13,146 nt of DNA from Pseudomonadota bacterium (GTDB lineage: Bacteria; Pseudomonadota; Alphaproteobacteria; Rhodospirillales; Magnetospirillaceae), in the NCBI GenBank assembly GCA_023458315.1, contig JAEXAH010000145.1, positions 1 through 13,146 of the forward strand, given 5' to 3'. Under the pieces are notes generated by a model. It saw only the letters and a list, made by a program, of their open reading frames with translations. It searched no databases and was not told the DNA's origin. Positions 6,285-13,020 of this stretch are shown here, one piece after another. The stretch's first letter is position 1. Each line of letters begins with the position of its first letter. Both the position numbers and the translations under genes were made by a program.

Positions 6285-6818
6285 CTATTTCTTCAGCGGA
6301 TGGCACTTGCGCATCTGGCGGCCGCTGCCGCAATAGCACGGATCGTCGGGGCGGGCGTGTTTGCGCAGCACCGCCAGGAACAGGTCCAGGGCGACGTCGT
6401 CGCCTTCGCGTCCGGCATCGGCCAGTTCCATCCATTGGGCCAGATTGGCATCGCTGGTCAGGGCCTGACGGCGCGGGCGGCTATGGGCGGTGACGGACGG
6501 GTCGGCCACGAACACCGATTGCGCGGCCCGGTCGGGGGCGGCGGTGACGTCGATCAGTTCGTCCTTGGGGCTGCGCCAGATCAGGTGCGGTTCGGCGTGC
6601 AGCATGACGCGCGGCCACACCACCACCCGCCATCCTGCCACCGCCTCGCCGCCGAAGCGGCCGACGTGACCGGGCAGGTTGGCGTGGCAATCGCCGTCGC
6701 AGCCGGGAAACGGCACGGTCTTCAGCAGCACCGGCTCGGCCGTGGACAAGGTGGCGCAGAACCGACGGATTTCGCCGGTCAGCTTGGGCGGAGTGGACAG
6801 AAAGGTCGAACGTCGCAT
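6285..6818 (-). CDS. SEC-C motif (zinc-binding) protein of unknown function
   Basis: A 177-residue protein. The C-terminus carries a SEC-C type metal site, C161-Y-C163-G-S-G then K171-C172-H173, the same knuckle found at the end of SecA and in many unrelated proteins, where it binds zinc. The central part has the segment GWRVVVWPRVMLHAEPHLIW (62-81) followed by RSPKDELIDVT, which resembles a family of SEC-C proteins described only as hypothetical. A second Cys/His cluster (C40-D-G-D-C44-H45) lies near the N-terminus. The start at ATG 6818 is chosen on length; no ribosome binding site is visible, and a stable hairpin (6833-6865) lies just upstream. A TTG at 6857 in frame would begin inside that hairpin and is less likely. 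It is 58 bp downstream of the FlaF-like gene and could share its transcript. Function is not known. Confidence 0.8.
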   Translation of the reverse strand: MRRSTFLSTPPKLTGEIRRFCATLSTAEPVLLKTVPFPGCDGDCHANLPGHVGRFGGEAVAGWRVVVWPRVMLHAEPHLIWRSPKDELIDVTAAPDRAAQSVFVADPSVTAHSRPRRQALTSDANLAQWMELADAGREGDDVALDLFLAVLRKHARPDDPCYCGSGRQMRKCHPLKK

Positions 6819-6832
6819 GATGCGCGCACCAT

Positions 6833-6865
6833 AGAGCCTGTCGCCGCCCGGCGGCAACAGGCTCT
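6833..6865. repeat. Strong hairpin between the SEC-C and FlaF-like genes
   Basis: AGAGCCTGT (6833-6841) pairs with ACAGGCTCT (6857-6865), and inside it GCCG (6843-6846) pairs with CGGC (6852-6855). It fills the 58-bp gap between two minus-strand genes and has no T tract. It may act as a partial terminator or an RNA-stability element that sets different levels of the two proteins. Confidence 0.55.
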
Positions 6866-6876
6866 GTCAGCGGCGA

Positions 6877-7329
6877 TCAGTTGTAGCCGTTGAAGGCGTG
6901 ACGCAGCCGCGCCTTGCGCTCCATCTCGCCGATCAGCCACTGGTCCAGTCGCATGCCATAGGGGCGACCGTGCTCGCGCCAGGCCAGTTCGGCGCGGCGG
7001 GCGACCATTTCCAGATCCTGGCCACCGGCCAGTTGCGCCGCCATGTCGCGGTTGATGGCGATCAGCGCCTCGATCTGGTCGTCGCCGGTGCGGCGACCGG
7101 CCTTGTGGGTGGTGGTCATGACGAAGTCGGTGACGCGGCGGTCGGGGAACGACCAGCCCTTGGCCCGGGCGATTTCCGCCAGGGCCAGCCACAGACGGTG
7201 GTTGCCGTTCAGCGCCGACAGGAAATGTTCGTGATCATGGGCGTCGGCCATGTCGTCGGCGGCCTTGGTCAGGGCCACGGCGCTGCTTTCGGGCAATGTC
7301 AGGCGAACCGGAATGGAGACGCTTCCCAT
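6877..7329 (-). CDS. FlaF-like / DUF2934-like two-part protein, copy 1
   Basis: A 150-residue cytoplasmic protein without signal or membrane segment. Residues about 25-103 resemble FlaF, the small alphaproteobacterial factor for flagellin synthesis and secretion. The segments FLSALNGNHRLWLALAE and DQIEALIAINRDMAAQL match the FlaF pattern 'eaL..NrrlW..la' and 'iEpLieINr.M...L' as I remember it from Caulobacter. The tail (about 107-137, ARRAELAWREHGRPYGMRLD then QWLIGE) follows the DUF2934 pattern 'iR.rAY.iWe..GrP.G.d..HW..Ae'. It is clearly paralogous to the gene at 7468-7875, sharing the same layout from TLPES/TLAES to GEME/AEMD. The start ATG at 7329 has GGGAGAA at good spacing. No flagellar gene lies nearby. 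The FlaF assignment is from memory of the family, not a search. Confidence 0.75.
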   Translation of the reverse strand: MGSVSIPVRLTLPESSAVALTKAADDMADAHDHEHFLSALNGNHRLWLALAEIARAKGWSFPDRRVTDFVMTTTHKAGRRTGDDQIEALIAINRDMAAQLAGGQDLEMVARRAELAWREHGRPYGMRLDQWLIGEMERKARLRHAFNGYN

Positions 7330-7352
7330 GGGCTTTTCTCCCTAGCCTGTTC

Positions 7353-7370
7353 GGGCCTATGGCCCTTTTT
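7353..7370 (+). terminator. Terminator-like hairpin on the plus strand, in the leader of a minus-strand gene
   Basis: GGGCC-tat-GGCCC followed by TTTTT reads as a small intrinsic terminator on the plus strand. No plus-strand gene ends here, so if it works it would stop antisense or readthrough RNA coming from clpA. On the minus strand the same bases form a short hairpin 24-36 bases before the start of FlaF-like copy 1. Confidence 0.4.
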
Positions 7371-7467
7371 GTCTTGTGGGTACGGGCAAAAGGCTACACT
7401 TGCGCACAGGCCCGGGGCAATCATCCTGAAGGCGGAGCCAAGGGGCAGGGTCGGGAGTATGACCCCA

Positions 7468-7875
7468 TTAGTGGGGGGTGGTGTCCATCTCCGCCATAAG
7501 CCAGTGCTCCAGATCCTGACCGTGCGGGCGGCCGCGGCTTTCCCAGATGAAATAGGCGCGTTCGCGGATGCGTTCGATGTCGCCCCCGGCCAGTTCGGCC
7601 GACACCCGGCGGCTGATGTCGATCAGGTTGGACAGGTGTTCGTCGGCGACGCCGTGCCCCATCTTGCGGGCGGTGGCCAGGGCGTAATCGGCCAGGCGCG
7701 GGGTCGGGGTGCGCCAGTTGTGGCGGGCGGCCAGATCCTTGATGGCCTGCCAGACCTTGCGGTTGCGCTCCAGCGCGTGCAGGAACTTGGCGGGCTCGTC
7801 GGCGTGGTCCAACTGGCTGGCGGCTTCCGCCAGGGCCAGGGCGCCGCTTTCGGCAAGTGTCAGGCCGCTGTGCAT
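7468..7875 (-). CDS. FlaF-like / DUF2934-like two-part protein, copy 2
   Basis: A 135-residue paralog of the downstream gene, with the same two-part layout. The FlaF-like part (about 20-98) contains FLHALERNRKVWQAIKDLA and HLSNLIDISRRVSAELAGG. The DUF2934-like tail (about 102-130) is closer to consensus than in copy 1: RERAYFIWESRGRPHGQDLE then HWLMAE. The ATG at 7875 is supported by GGGAGGA with about six bases of spacing; the frame stays open far upstream but that part crosses the divergent promoter region and the opposite gene. There are 138 bp between the two copies, enough for separate promoters, though one transcript is possible. A ribbon-helix-helix gene starts 135 bp away in the opposite direction and might regulate it. 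No cysteines and no membrane segment are present. Confidence 0.75.
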   Translation of the reverse strand: MHSGLTLAESGALALAEAASQLDHADEPAKFLHALERNRKVWQAIKDLAARHNWRTPTPRLADYALATARKMGHGVADEHLSNLIDISRRVSAELAGGDIERIRERAYFIWESRGRPHGQDLEHWLMAEMDTTPH

Positions 7876-8010
7876 GATCGTCCTCCCAGACGATGAAGAT
7901 CTTTCTTGTGGGGTCGCCGCATGATAGCGCCCCTGAAACGGCCATGGGTTTGACGGTTCCGCGACATTTTCGCGGCGGGGCGCTATGCTGGCGCCCATGG
8001 GAGAAACGGC

Positions 8011-8244
8011 ATGTTGAAGAAGCGATCCATCGTCGTCGCCGGGCACGCCACCAGCGTGTCGCTGGAACCGCAATTCTGGGACGCCCTGCGCGCCATCGCC
8101 GCCGAGCGCGGCCTGTCGCTGAATCAGTTGGCGGCCGAGGTGGACCTGTCGCGCAGCGGCAACCTGTCGTCGGCGCTGCGGGTCCACGTGCTGGAATATC
8201 TCCAAAAGAAAACCCCCGGCGCGGGATCGGCCGGGGGCGGGTGA
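8011..8244 (+). CDS. Ribbon-helix-helix domain protein
   Basis: A 77-residue protein of the RHH_4 type. A strand (SIVVAGHATSVSLEP, about 6-20) precedes helix one (FWDALRAIAAERG, 22-34) and helix two beginning SLNQLAAEVD (36-45), followed by SSALRVHVLEYL (54-65). This is the usual order for this family of small, probably dimeric DNA-binding proteins common in alphaproteobacteria. GGGAGAAA lies five bases before the ATG. It is divergent from FlaF-like copy 2 and stands alone on the plus strand; no toxin-like partner is adjacent. The last ~12 residues (TPGAGSAGGG) are low-complexity and coincide with the hairpin that ends the opposing small gene. What it binds is not visible. Confidence 0.85.
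   Translation: MLKKRSIVVAGHATSVSLEPQFWDALRAIAAERGLSLNQLAAEVDLSRSGNLSSALRVHVLEYLQKKTPGAGSAGGG
8203..8237 (-). terminator. Minus-strand intrinsic terminator inside the 3' end of the RHH gene
   Basis: Read on the minus strand, CCCCCGGC and GCCGGGGG (8213-8220 with 8230-8237) form an 8-bp stem followed by TTTTCTTTT (8212-8204). It would end transcription of the 34-residue peptide gene at 8317-8421. It overlaps the last codons of the convergent RHH gene, so the two transcripts overlap tail to tail. Confidence 0.7.
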
Positions 8245-8316
8245 GGGTGCGGCGCGCTCTTGCCGCGTCAGCCCGGAACGTTGTTGACGGCGCCCGGGCG
8301 GCGCCTCAGGTCTGTG

Positions 8317-8421
8317 TCAGCGCTTCAGCTTGGCGACCACGAAGTAAAGCAATCCGCCGGTCACGACCAGGATGCTAACCAGGAAGCCCAGGGCGATGAT
8401 CGCCTCGTTGTCCAGTACCAT
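8317..8421 (-). CDS. 34-residue single-span membrane peptide
   Basis: The peptide begins MVLDNEAIIALG, continues with a hydrophobic stretch (about 8-29, including FLVSILVVTGG and LLYFVV) and ends in the basic tail AKLKR, which predicts one membrane span with the C-terminus in the cytoplasm. The ATG at 8421 has GGAGAA five bases upstream, and a minus-strand terminator lies about 80 bp beyond the stop, so the unit looks like a real, independent small gene. Longer in-frame starts upstream lack a ribosome binding site and would put charged residues before the span. I recognise no family. Such peptides often adjust membrane enzymes or transporters, but the neighbours do not point to a partner. Confidence 0.65.
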   Translation of the reverse strand: MVLDNEAIIALGFLVSILVVTGGLLYFVVAKLKR

Positions 8422-8558
8422 GGTGTTCTCCCCCACTCTCGGGACTCGCTTGATGGTGGCGGGACCGTACCAGACATTGCCTGCATTGGCTTTGATGTGG
8501 ATCAGTTTGCAGCGCAGCAAAAGCAGGCGCGGCAAGGGTTGCGCGAATTAGTATTGAT

Positions 8559-10091
8559 TTAAACCGCCACGCGGTCGCGGCCGGAATTCTTGGCCCGGTA
8601 CAGGGCGGAATCGGCGCGGGCGAACAGGGCGTCGATCGAGGCGTCGGCCTCGCTCAGCGCCGCCAGTCCGATGCTGACGGTGGCGGTCAGCGGCGCATCG
8701 TTGGCGCGGATGCGGGTGGCGGCCACGGCGGCGCGCAGCCGTTCCGCCAGATCGACGGCGCCGGTCAGGTCGGTTTCCGGCAGCAGCAGGCCGAATTCCT
8801 CGCCGCCCAGACGGCCGCACAGGTCGCTGTCGCGCAGGGCGGCGGTGGCGCTGGCGGTGATGGCCCGCAGCACTTCGTCGCCGACGGCGTGGCCATAGCC
8901 GTCGTTGATGCGCTTGAACAGATCCACGTCGAAGATGGCGACGCTCAGCGGGCGGCCATAGCGTCTGGCCCGCTCCATCTCGCGCTCGCACTGATCCAGG
9001 AAGTGGCGGCGGTTGGCCAGCCCGGTCAGGGAATCGGTGGTGGCCCAACGCCGCAACTCGGCCTCGACCTGGGCGCGGTGGGTCAATTCCTGGCGGCTCA
9101 GGGCCAGTTCCGCCTCCAGCCGACCGGTCAACTGGCGCTGCACGATGGTCGCCAGCCAGGAAAACCCCACCAGCGCCAGCCCGACCAGCATGGCGTTGCG
9201 CGTCCAGTCGTGGCGCCACCCGGCGATGGTTTCCGATCGCGGAATGCCGACCACCACCACCAGCGGCCAATCCTCCAGCACGCGATAGGCCAGCATGCGC
9301 CCCGATCCGTCCATGGCCGCGGCCCCGTCGCCCGAACGGACGATGCCCGGCATGGGGATGCCCGTCGTGGTGCCGCCCAGGGCGACGAAGACCGGGCTGT
9401 CGCTCATGTCGCGGCCCACCTGCTCGGGCATCAGCGGCGCCCGGAACAGGTTGATGCCGTCGCGGCGGTGAATGGCGATGGCGCTGCCCGGCGGCAGGTT
9501 GGGCAGGCCGCCCAGCAGGTCGAAGGCTTCGGACGACACCGCCGCCAGCGCCGCCCCCAGGAAGCGGCCGTCATCGGCGCGGATGGCGCGGGCCAGGGCG
9601 ATGATGGTCTGGCCGTGCACCCGGCTGACGAAGGGGGCCGAGACATACACCCCCAGTCCGGGATCGTCGCGCAACCGGCGGAAATAGTCGCGGTCGGCCA
9701 CCGAGACGTCGGGATAGCCGCCGCGCCGGTCGGTGTGCTGGACGATGCGGCCCTGGGCGTCGTACAGGCCGAACGACCGCACCTCGGGGGTGGACAGGAT
9801 GGCCAGGGTGATCAGCCGCCACACCGGATCGGCGTCGAAATCGCCGCTGGCGTTGACCTCGGCGGCGATCAGCGACAATTGCCGGTCGTATTGATGGAAT
9901 TTCTCGCCGACGCTGCGGCCGATGAACCACGTGGTGTCGTGGCCCTGGCGGGCCGCCGCCTGTTCGCGCGTGTACAGGTCCCGCCACGCCAGCAGCGTGA
10001 AGGTGGCCAAGGTCGCCGCCGTCAGCACCGCCAGGGCCATCCAGCCCGGCGCGCGGACGCGGCCGGAAAGTGCCGCGCGTGCGAACAACAT
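8559..10091 (-). CDS. Membrane diguanylate cyclase with periplasmic sensor domain
   Basis: A 510-residue protein that makes the second messenger c-di-GMP from two GTP. The first membrane span is about 18-36 and the second about 299-317; between them a ~260-residue periplasmic part looks like a dCache/PDC sensor (LYDAQGRIVQHTDRRGG, then DRDYFRRLRDDPGLGVYVSA, the typical first half). A short helical linker (about 320-348) leads to the GGDEF domain (about 350-510). The active site is GGEEF (429-433), the metal/substrate segment FDVDLFKRINDGYGHAVGDE (387-406) is intact, and the product-inhibition site R420-D-S-D423 lies five residues before it. No EAL domain is attached. It is divergent from the debranching enzyme with a 129-bp gap. 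Its ligand cannot be told from sequence. Confidence 0.95.
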   Translation of the reverse strand: MLFARAALSGRVRAPGWMALAVLTAATLATFTLLAWRDLYTREQAAARQGHDTTWFIGRSVGEKFHQYDRQLSLIAAEVNASGDFDADPVWRLITLAILSTPEVRSFGLYDAQGRIVQHTDRRGGYPDVSVADRDYFRRLRDDPGLGVYVSAPFVSRVHGQTIIALARAIRADDGRFLGAALAAVSSEAFDLLGGLPNLPPGSAIAIHRRDGINLFRAPLMPEQVGRDMSDSPVFVALGGTTTGIPMPGIVRSGDGAAAMDGSGRMLAYRVLEDWPLVVVVGIPRSETIAGWRHDWTRNAMLVGLALVGFSWLATIVQRQLTGRLEAELALSRQELTHRAQVEAELRRWATTDSLTGLANRRHFLDQCEREMERARRYGRPLSVAIFDVDLFKRINDGYGHAVGDEVLRAITASATAALRDSDLCGRLGGEEFGLLLPETDLTGAVDLAERLRAAVAATRIRANDAPLTATVSIGLAALSEADASIDALFARADSALYRAKNSGRDRVAV

Positions 10092-10220
10092 GCCCCACCC
10101 CGATCAAACGGGAGTCTCCGTTACCACATTGGCCGTCCCACGGACGGTTTCAAGAGCCACCCCCTGGACAGGCGCGGCGGGTGGACGCACCATGGTTTCT
10201 CCCTCAGCCGGAGAACGGCC
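10092..10220. promoter_or_regulatory. Divergent promoter region of the diguanylate cyclase and debranching enzyme
   Basis: These 129 bases must hold the control elements of both genes unless either is read from elsewhere. A small hairpin CCGTCC-cac-GGACGG lies at 10133-10147. GGAGAA (10210-10215) is the ribosome binding site of the debranching gene. I see no convincing -35/-10 pair in either direction. Confidence 0.45.
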
Positions 10221-12173
10221 ATGACGCTGCCGACCCTGTCGCTTGACGCCCCCGCCTCTTGGGCGGGCAAGGAATGGATGATCACCAACGGCCTGGGCGG
10301 CTATGCCTCGGGCACGCTGGGCGGCGGCGTGTCGCGGCGCCATGACGGGCTGCTGGTGGCGGCGCTGGACGCGCCGCGCGGCCGCACGGTGATGCTGGAC
10401 CAGATCGAGGAAATCCTGGACCTGCCGGGCGGGCCGCTGCCGCTGTTCGAACTGGCGGCGGAATTCCGGCTGGAGTGCGGCCTGCCGGTGTGGCGCTTCG
10501 TCGGTGCCGGACGGGTGATCGAACGGCGGTTGGTGATGCCGTGGCGGCAGAACAGCGTGCATGTGTGCTATCGCCTGCTGGACGGTCCGCCGGTGGCGGT
10601 GCGGCTGCGCCCCTGGCTGCATGTGCGCCATGCCGATTGGGGTGTCGATCAGGATTTGATCACCGCGCCTCCCGTCACCGTCGCCGACGGCCGGGTCGAG
10701 ATCGCCTGCGCGCCGTGGCCGGTGCTGCGGCTGGCGGTGGCGGACTGGCTGGCCCATTGGGACGAAGGGTGCCGCCGCGACATGCATTATCCCGTCGAAA
10801 CCGGGCGCGGCTATCTGGATCACGGCCCGCAATGGAGCCCCGGCACCCTGACCGCCACCCTGGACGGCGCCCTGTCGCTGGTCGCCTCGACCGAAAGCTG
10901 GGCCATTGCCACCGCGCTGGATGCCGATGCCGCCTGGGCGGCGGAAACCGAGCGCCGCCGCCGCCTGCTGTCGCGTGCCCATCCCGCCTTGCGTGCCGAA
11001 CCGGCCGCCCATCTGGCGCTGGCCGCCGATGCCTTCGTCTTCACCCCGCGCAACCGCCCGGAATTGCTGGCCCGCGTCCAGGCCGAGGGCGACGGGCTGT
11101 GCAGCGTCATCGCCGGGTATCCGTGGTTCAACGATTGGGGCCGCGACACCATGATCGGGCTTGAGGGCCTGATGCTGGCCACCGGCCGCCATGCCGAGGC
11201 CCGCGACACCCTGCGCACCTTCGCCCGCTATCTCAAGGACGGGCTGATCCCCGACAACATTCCCGACGGGCCGTGGCCGCCGGTCTACCACACCGCCGAC
11301 GCCACCTTGTGGTTCTTCCACGCGGTGGACCGCTATGTCGCCCAGACCGGCGACATGGAAACCCTGGAAATCATCCTGCCCAAGCTGGAAGAGGTGATCG
11401 AACGCCACCTGTCGGGCACGCTGTACGGCATCGCCGCCGACCCCGACGACGGGCTGTTGCGGGCGGCGGCCGACGGCTATCAACTGACCTGGATGGACGC
11501 CATCGTCGGCGATTGGGTGGTGACGCCGCGCCGGGGCAAGCCGGTGGAAATCAATGCGCTGTGGTACAACGCGCTGTGCGTCATGGCGCGTTGGCTGGCG
11601 GAAACCGGCCGCACCGCCGATGCCGACCGCATCGCCGCCGCCGCCGAACGGGCGCGGGACTCGTTCAATGCCCGCTTCTGGTACGCCGAGGGCGGCTATC
11701 TGTACGACGTCATCGATGGCGACCCGGCCGAGGCGCCGCTGCTGCGGCCCAACCAGTTGTTCGCCCTGTCGCTGCCCAATCCGGTGCTGGAGCAACGGCA
11801 CTGGCGGCGGGTGATGGAGGTGACGCGCGACCGCCTGCTGACGCCGTTCGGCCTGCGTTCGCTGCCCGCCGACCACCCGGCCTATCGTGGCCGCTTCGAC
11901 GGCGACCAACTGGCGCGCGACGGCGCCTATCACCAGGGCACGGTGTGGCCGTTCCTGCTGGGCGCCTTCGTGGACGGCTGGCTGCGGGTGTGGCCCGACG
12001 ATCGCGCGGGCGCGCGGGCGGTGCTGACGGCCATGCTGCCGCATCTGTCCGATTACTGTGTCGGCACCATCGCCGAGGTGTTCGACGGCGACCCGCCCCA
12101 CACCCCGCGCGGCTGCACCGCCCAGGGCTGGAGCGTCGCCGAATGGCTGCGCGCCTGGGTGGCGTGCGGTTAA
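10221..12173 (+). CDS. Glycogen debranching enzyme (amylo-alpha-1,6-glucosidase, archaeal/bacterial type)
   Basis: A 650-residue cytoplasmic enzyme that hydrolyses alpha-1,6 branches of glycogen. The N-terminal GDE_N part (about 10-215) begins EWMITNGLGGYASGTLGGGV followed by SRRHDGLLVAAL, the classic opening of this family. The C-terminal (alpha/alpha)6-barrel part (about 250-645) carries YPWFNDWGRDTM (300-311), then VYHTADATLWF, EINALWYNAL, and the end segment AYHQGTVWPFLLGAF with TPRGCTAQGWSVAE, all expected for GDE_C. It is unrelated to the GlgX type. The ATG at 10221 is fixed by GGAGAA and by the family N-terminus; the frame is open for another 1.3 kb upstream, but only as the antisense of the cyclase gene. 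The stop TAA is immediately followed by an IS5-like element and the protein looks complete. No other glycogen gene is in the window. Confidence 0.95.
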   Translation: MTLPTLSLDAPASWAGKEWMITNGLGGYASGTLGGGVSRRHDGLLVAALDAPRGRTVMLDQIEEILDLPGGPLPLFELAAEFRLECGLPVWRFVGAGRVIERRLVMPWRQNSVHVCYRLLDGPPVAVRLRPWLHVRHADWGVDQDLITAPPVTVADGRVEIACAPWPVLRLAVADWLAHWDEGCRRDMHYPVETGRGYLDHGPQWSPGTLTATLDGALSLVASTESWAIATALDADAAWAAETERRRRLLSRAHPALRAEPAAHLALAADAFVFTPRNRPELLARVQAEGDGLCSVIAGYPWFNDWGRDTMIGLEGLMLATGRHAEARDTLRTFARYLKDGLIPDNIPDGPWPPVYHTADATLWFFHAVDRYVAQTGDMETLEIILPKLEEVIERHLSGTLYGIAADPDDGLLRAAADGYQLTWMDAIVGDWVVTPRRGKPVEINALWYNALCVMARWLAETGRTADADRIAAAAERARDSFNARFWYAEGGYLYDVIDGDPAEAPLLRPNQLFALSLPNPVLEQRHWRRVMEVTRDRLLTPFGLRSLPADHPAYRGRFDGDQLARDGAYHQGTVWPFLLGAFVDGWLRVWPDDRAGARAVLTAMLPHLSDYCVGTIAEVFDGDPPHTPRGCTAQGWSVAEWLRAWVACG

Positions 12174-12866
12174 CAGGCTGCGGAAAAACCCTTTCGTCTG
12201 AAGCCTTGGCGTGATTCGATTCCCCCGAGGCATTCAGGGGGGGGCGCGATGCGTGGTGGCGATGATCGGACGGAGGGGCTGTTCTCGTATGTGAGCTGCG
12301 AGGCGCGGGTGCCGTCCAACCACCCCCTGCGGCCAATCCGGGCGATCTGCGACGAGGCGTTGGAGGTGCTGTCGCCCGAGTTCGAGGCGCTTTACTCGAA
12401 GGTCGGCCGTCCTTCGATCCCGCCGGAGAAGCTGCTGCGGGCGTTGCTGCTGCAAGCCTTCTATTCGGTCCGCTCCGAACGGCAGTTGATGGAGCAAATG
12501 GACTACAACCTGCTGTTCTGCTGGTTTGTCGGTCTGGCGATGGACGCCGCCGTGTGGGACGTGACGGTGTTCACCAAGAACCGCGAGCGGTTGTTGGCGG
12601 GCGATGTGGCGGCCAAGTTCCTGGCGGCGGTGGTGGCGCAGGCGCGAGGGCGCGATTTGCTGTCGGACGAACACTTCTCGGTGGACGGCACTCTGATCGA
12701 AGCCTGGGCGTCGATGAAGAGTTTCAAGTCCAAGGACGGCGGCCCCAAAGATGGCGACAATCGGCCGCCGGGGCCGGGCCGCAACGGTGAGCGCGACGAG
12801 AAGCGGTCGAACCAAACCCATGCCTCGACCACCGATCCCGAGGCGAAGCTGTATCGCAAGGCTGAC
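12174..12866 (+). mobile_element. IS5-like insertion sequence, left part only
   Basis: The element appears to begin with CAGGCTGCGGAAAAACCC directly after TTAA (12170-12173), which fits the YTAR target of IS5-type elements. It contains a 75-bp leader with the inverted repeat CCCCC/GGGGG and eight consecutive Gs (12237-12244), and the first ~206 codons of a transposase. The right half, with the right inverted repeat, is missing. The exact left boundary is inferred from the junction with the debranching gene. Confidence 0.65.
12249..12866 (+). pseudogene. IS5-type transposase, truncated after about 206 codons
   Basis: The protein starts MRGGDDRTEGLFSYVSCEAR and shows the IS5-type N-terminal domain: VPSNHPLRPIRAI, then GRPSIPPEKLLRALLLQAFY and SVRSERQLMEQMDYNLLFCW, followed by FTKNRERLL. 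The first catalytic aspartate is D146 in HFSVDGTLIEAW. After THASTTDPEAKLYRKADG the similarity stops; the frame stays open to 13049 but in unrelated sequence, so the second Asp and the Glu of the DDE triad are lost. The G-rich tract before the ATG can serve as ribosome binding site. It cannot transpose; a truncated DNA-binding fragment might still be made. Confidence 0.85.
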
Positions 12867-13002
12867 GGCCACCCTGACCGACGCCCAGGCCACCGCCTGG
12901 GCCACCTACGCCCAGGCCCTGCGCGACCTGCCCGAAGCGACCTCGGACCCGGCAGCGCCGGAATGGCCGGTCGAGCCGGGGCAAGCCCCATCCGCGCCCT
13001 GA
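12862..13002 (+). pseudogene. Phage tail assembly chaperone-like gene, C-terminal remnant
   Basis: In a different frame from the transposase, about 46 codons read LTATLTDAQATAWATYAQAL then RDLPEATSDPAAPEWPVEPG and a stop at 13000-13002. The pattern 'W..YrqALRdLP..t.DPa.P.WP' is the end of phage tail assembly chaperone / tail fibre assembly-like proteins of prophages. The 5' part is missing: the transposase fragment is joined at about 12860-12867. No other phage gene is present in the window. The identification rests on a short motif. Confidence 0.6.
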
Positions 13003-13020
13003 CCGTTAATCCTGGCCTTA

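Noticed and set aside
7876..8205. Longer start for FlaF-like copy 2
   Set aside because: The extension crosses the divergent region and the RHH gene; the ATG at 7875 has a strong ribosome binding site.
8889..10220. Upstream in-frame extension of the debranching enzyme reading frame (over 440 extra codons)
   Set aside because: It is the antisense of the diguanylate cyclase gene, has Gly/Gln/His-rich nonsense composition, and the ATG at 10221 has a clear ribosome binding site and the family N-terminus.
10104..12233. Long minus-strand open frame opposite the debranching gene
   Set aside because: Same codon-bias shadow; it runs over the divergent promoter and the IS junction and has no recognisable domain.
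12237..12244. Run of eight Gs as a phase-variable tract
   Set aside because: It lies before the ATG of a broken transposase and is better explained as part of the element's leader inverted repeat and ribosome binding site.
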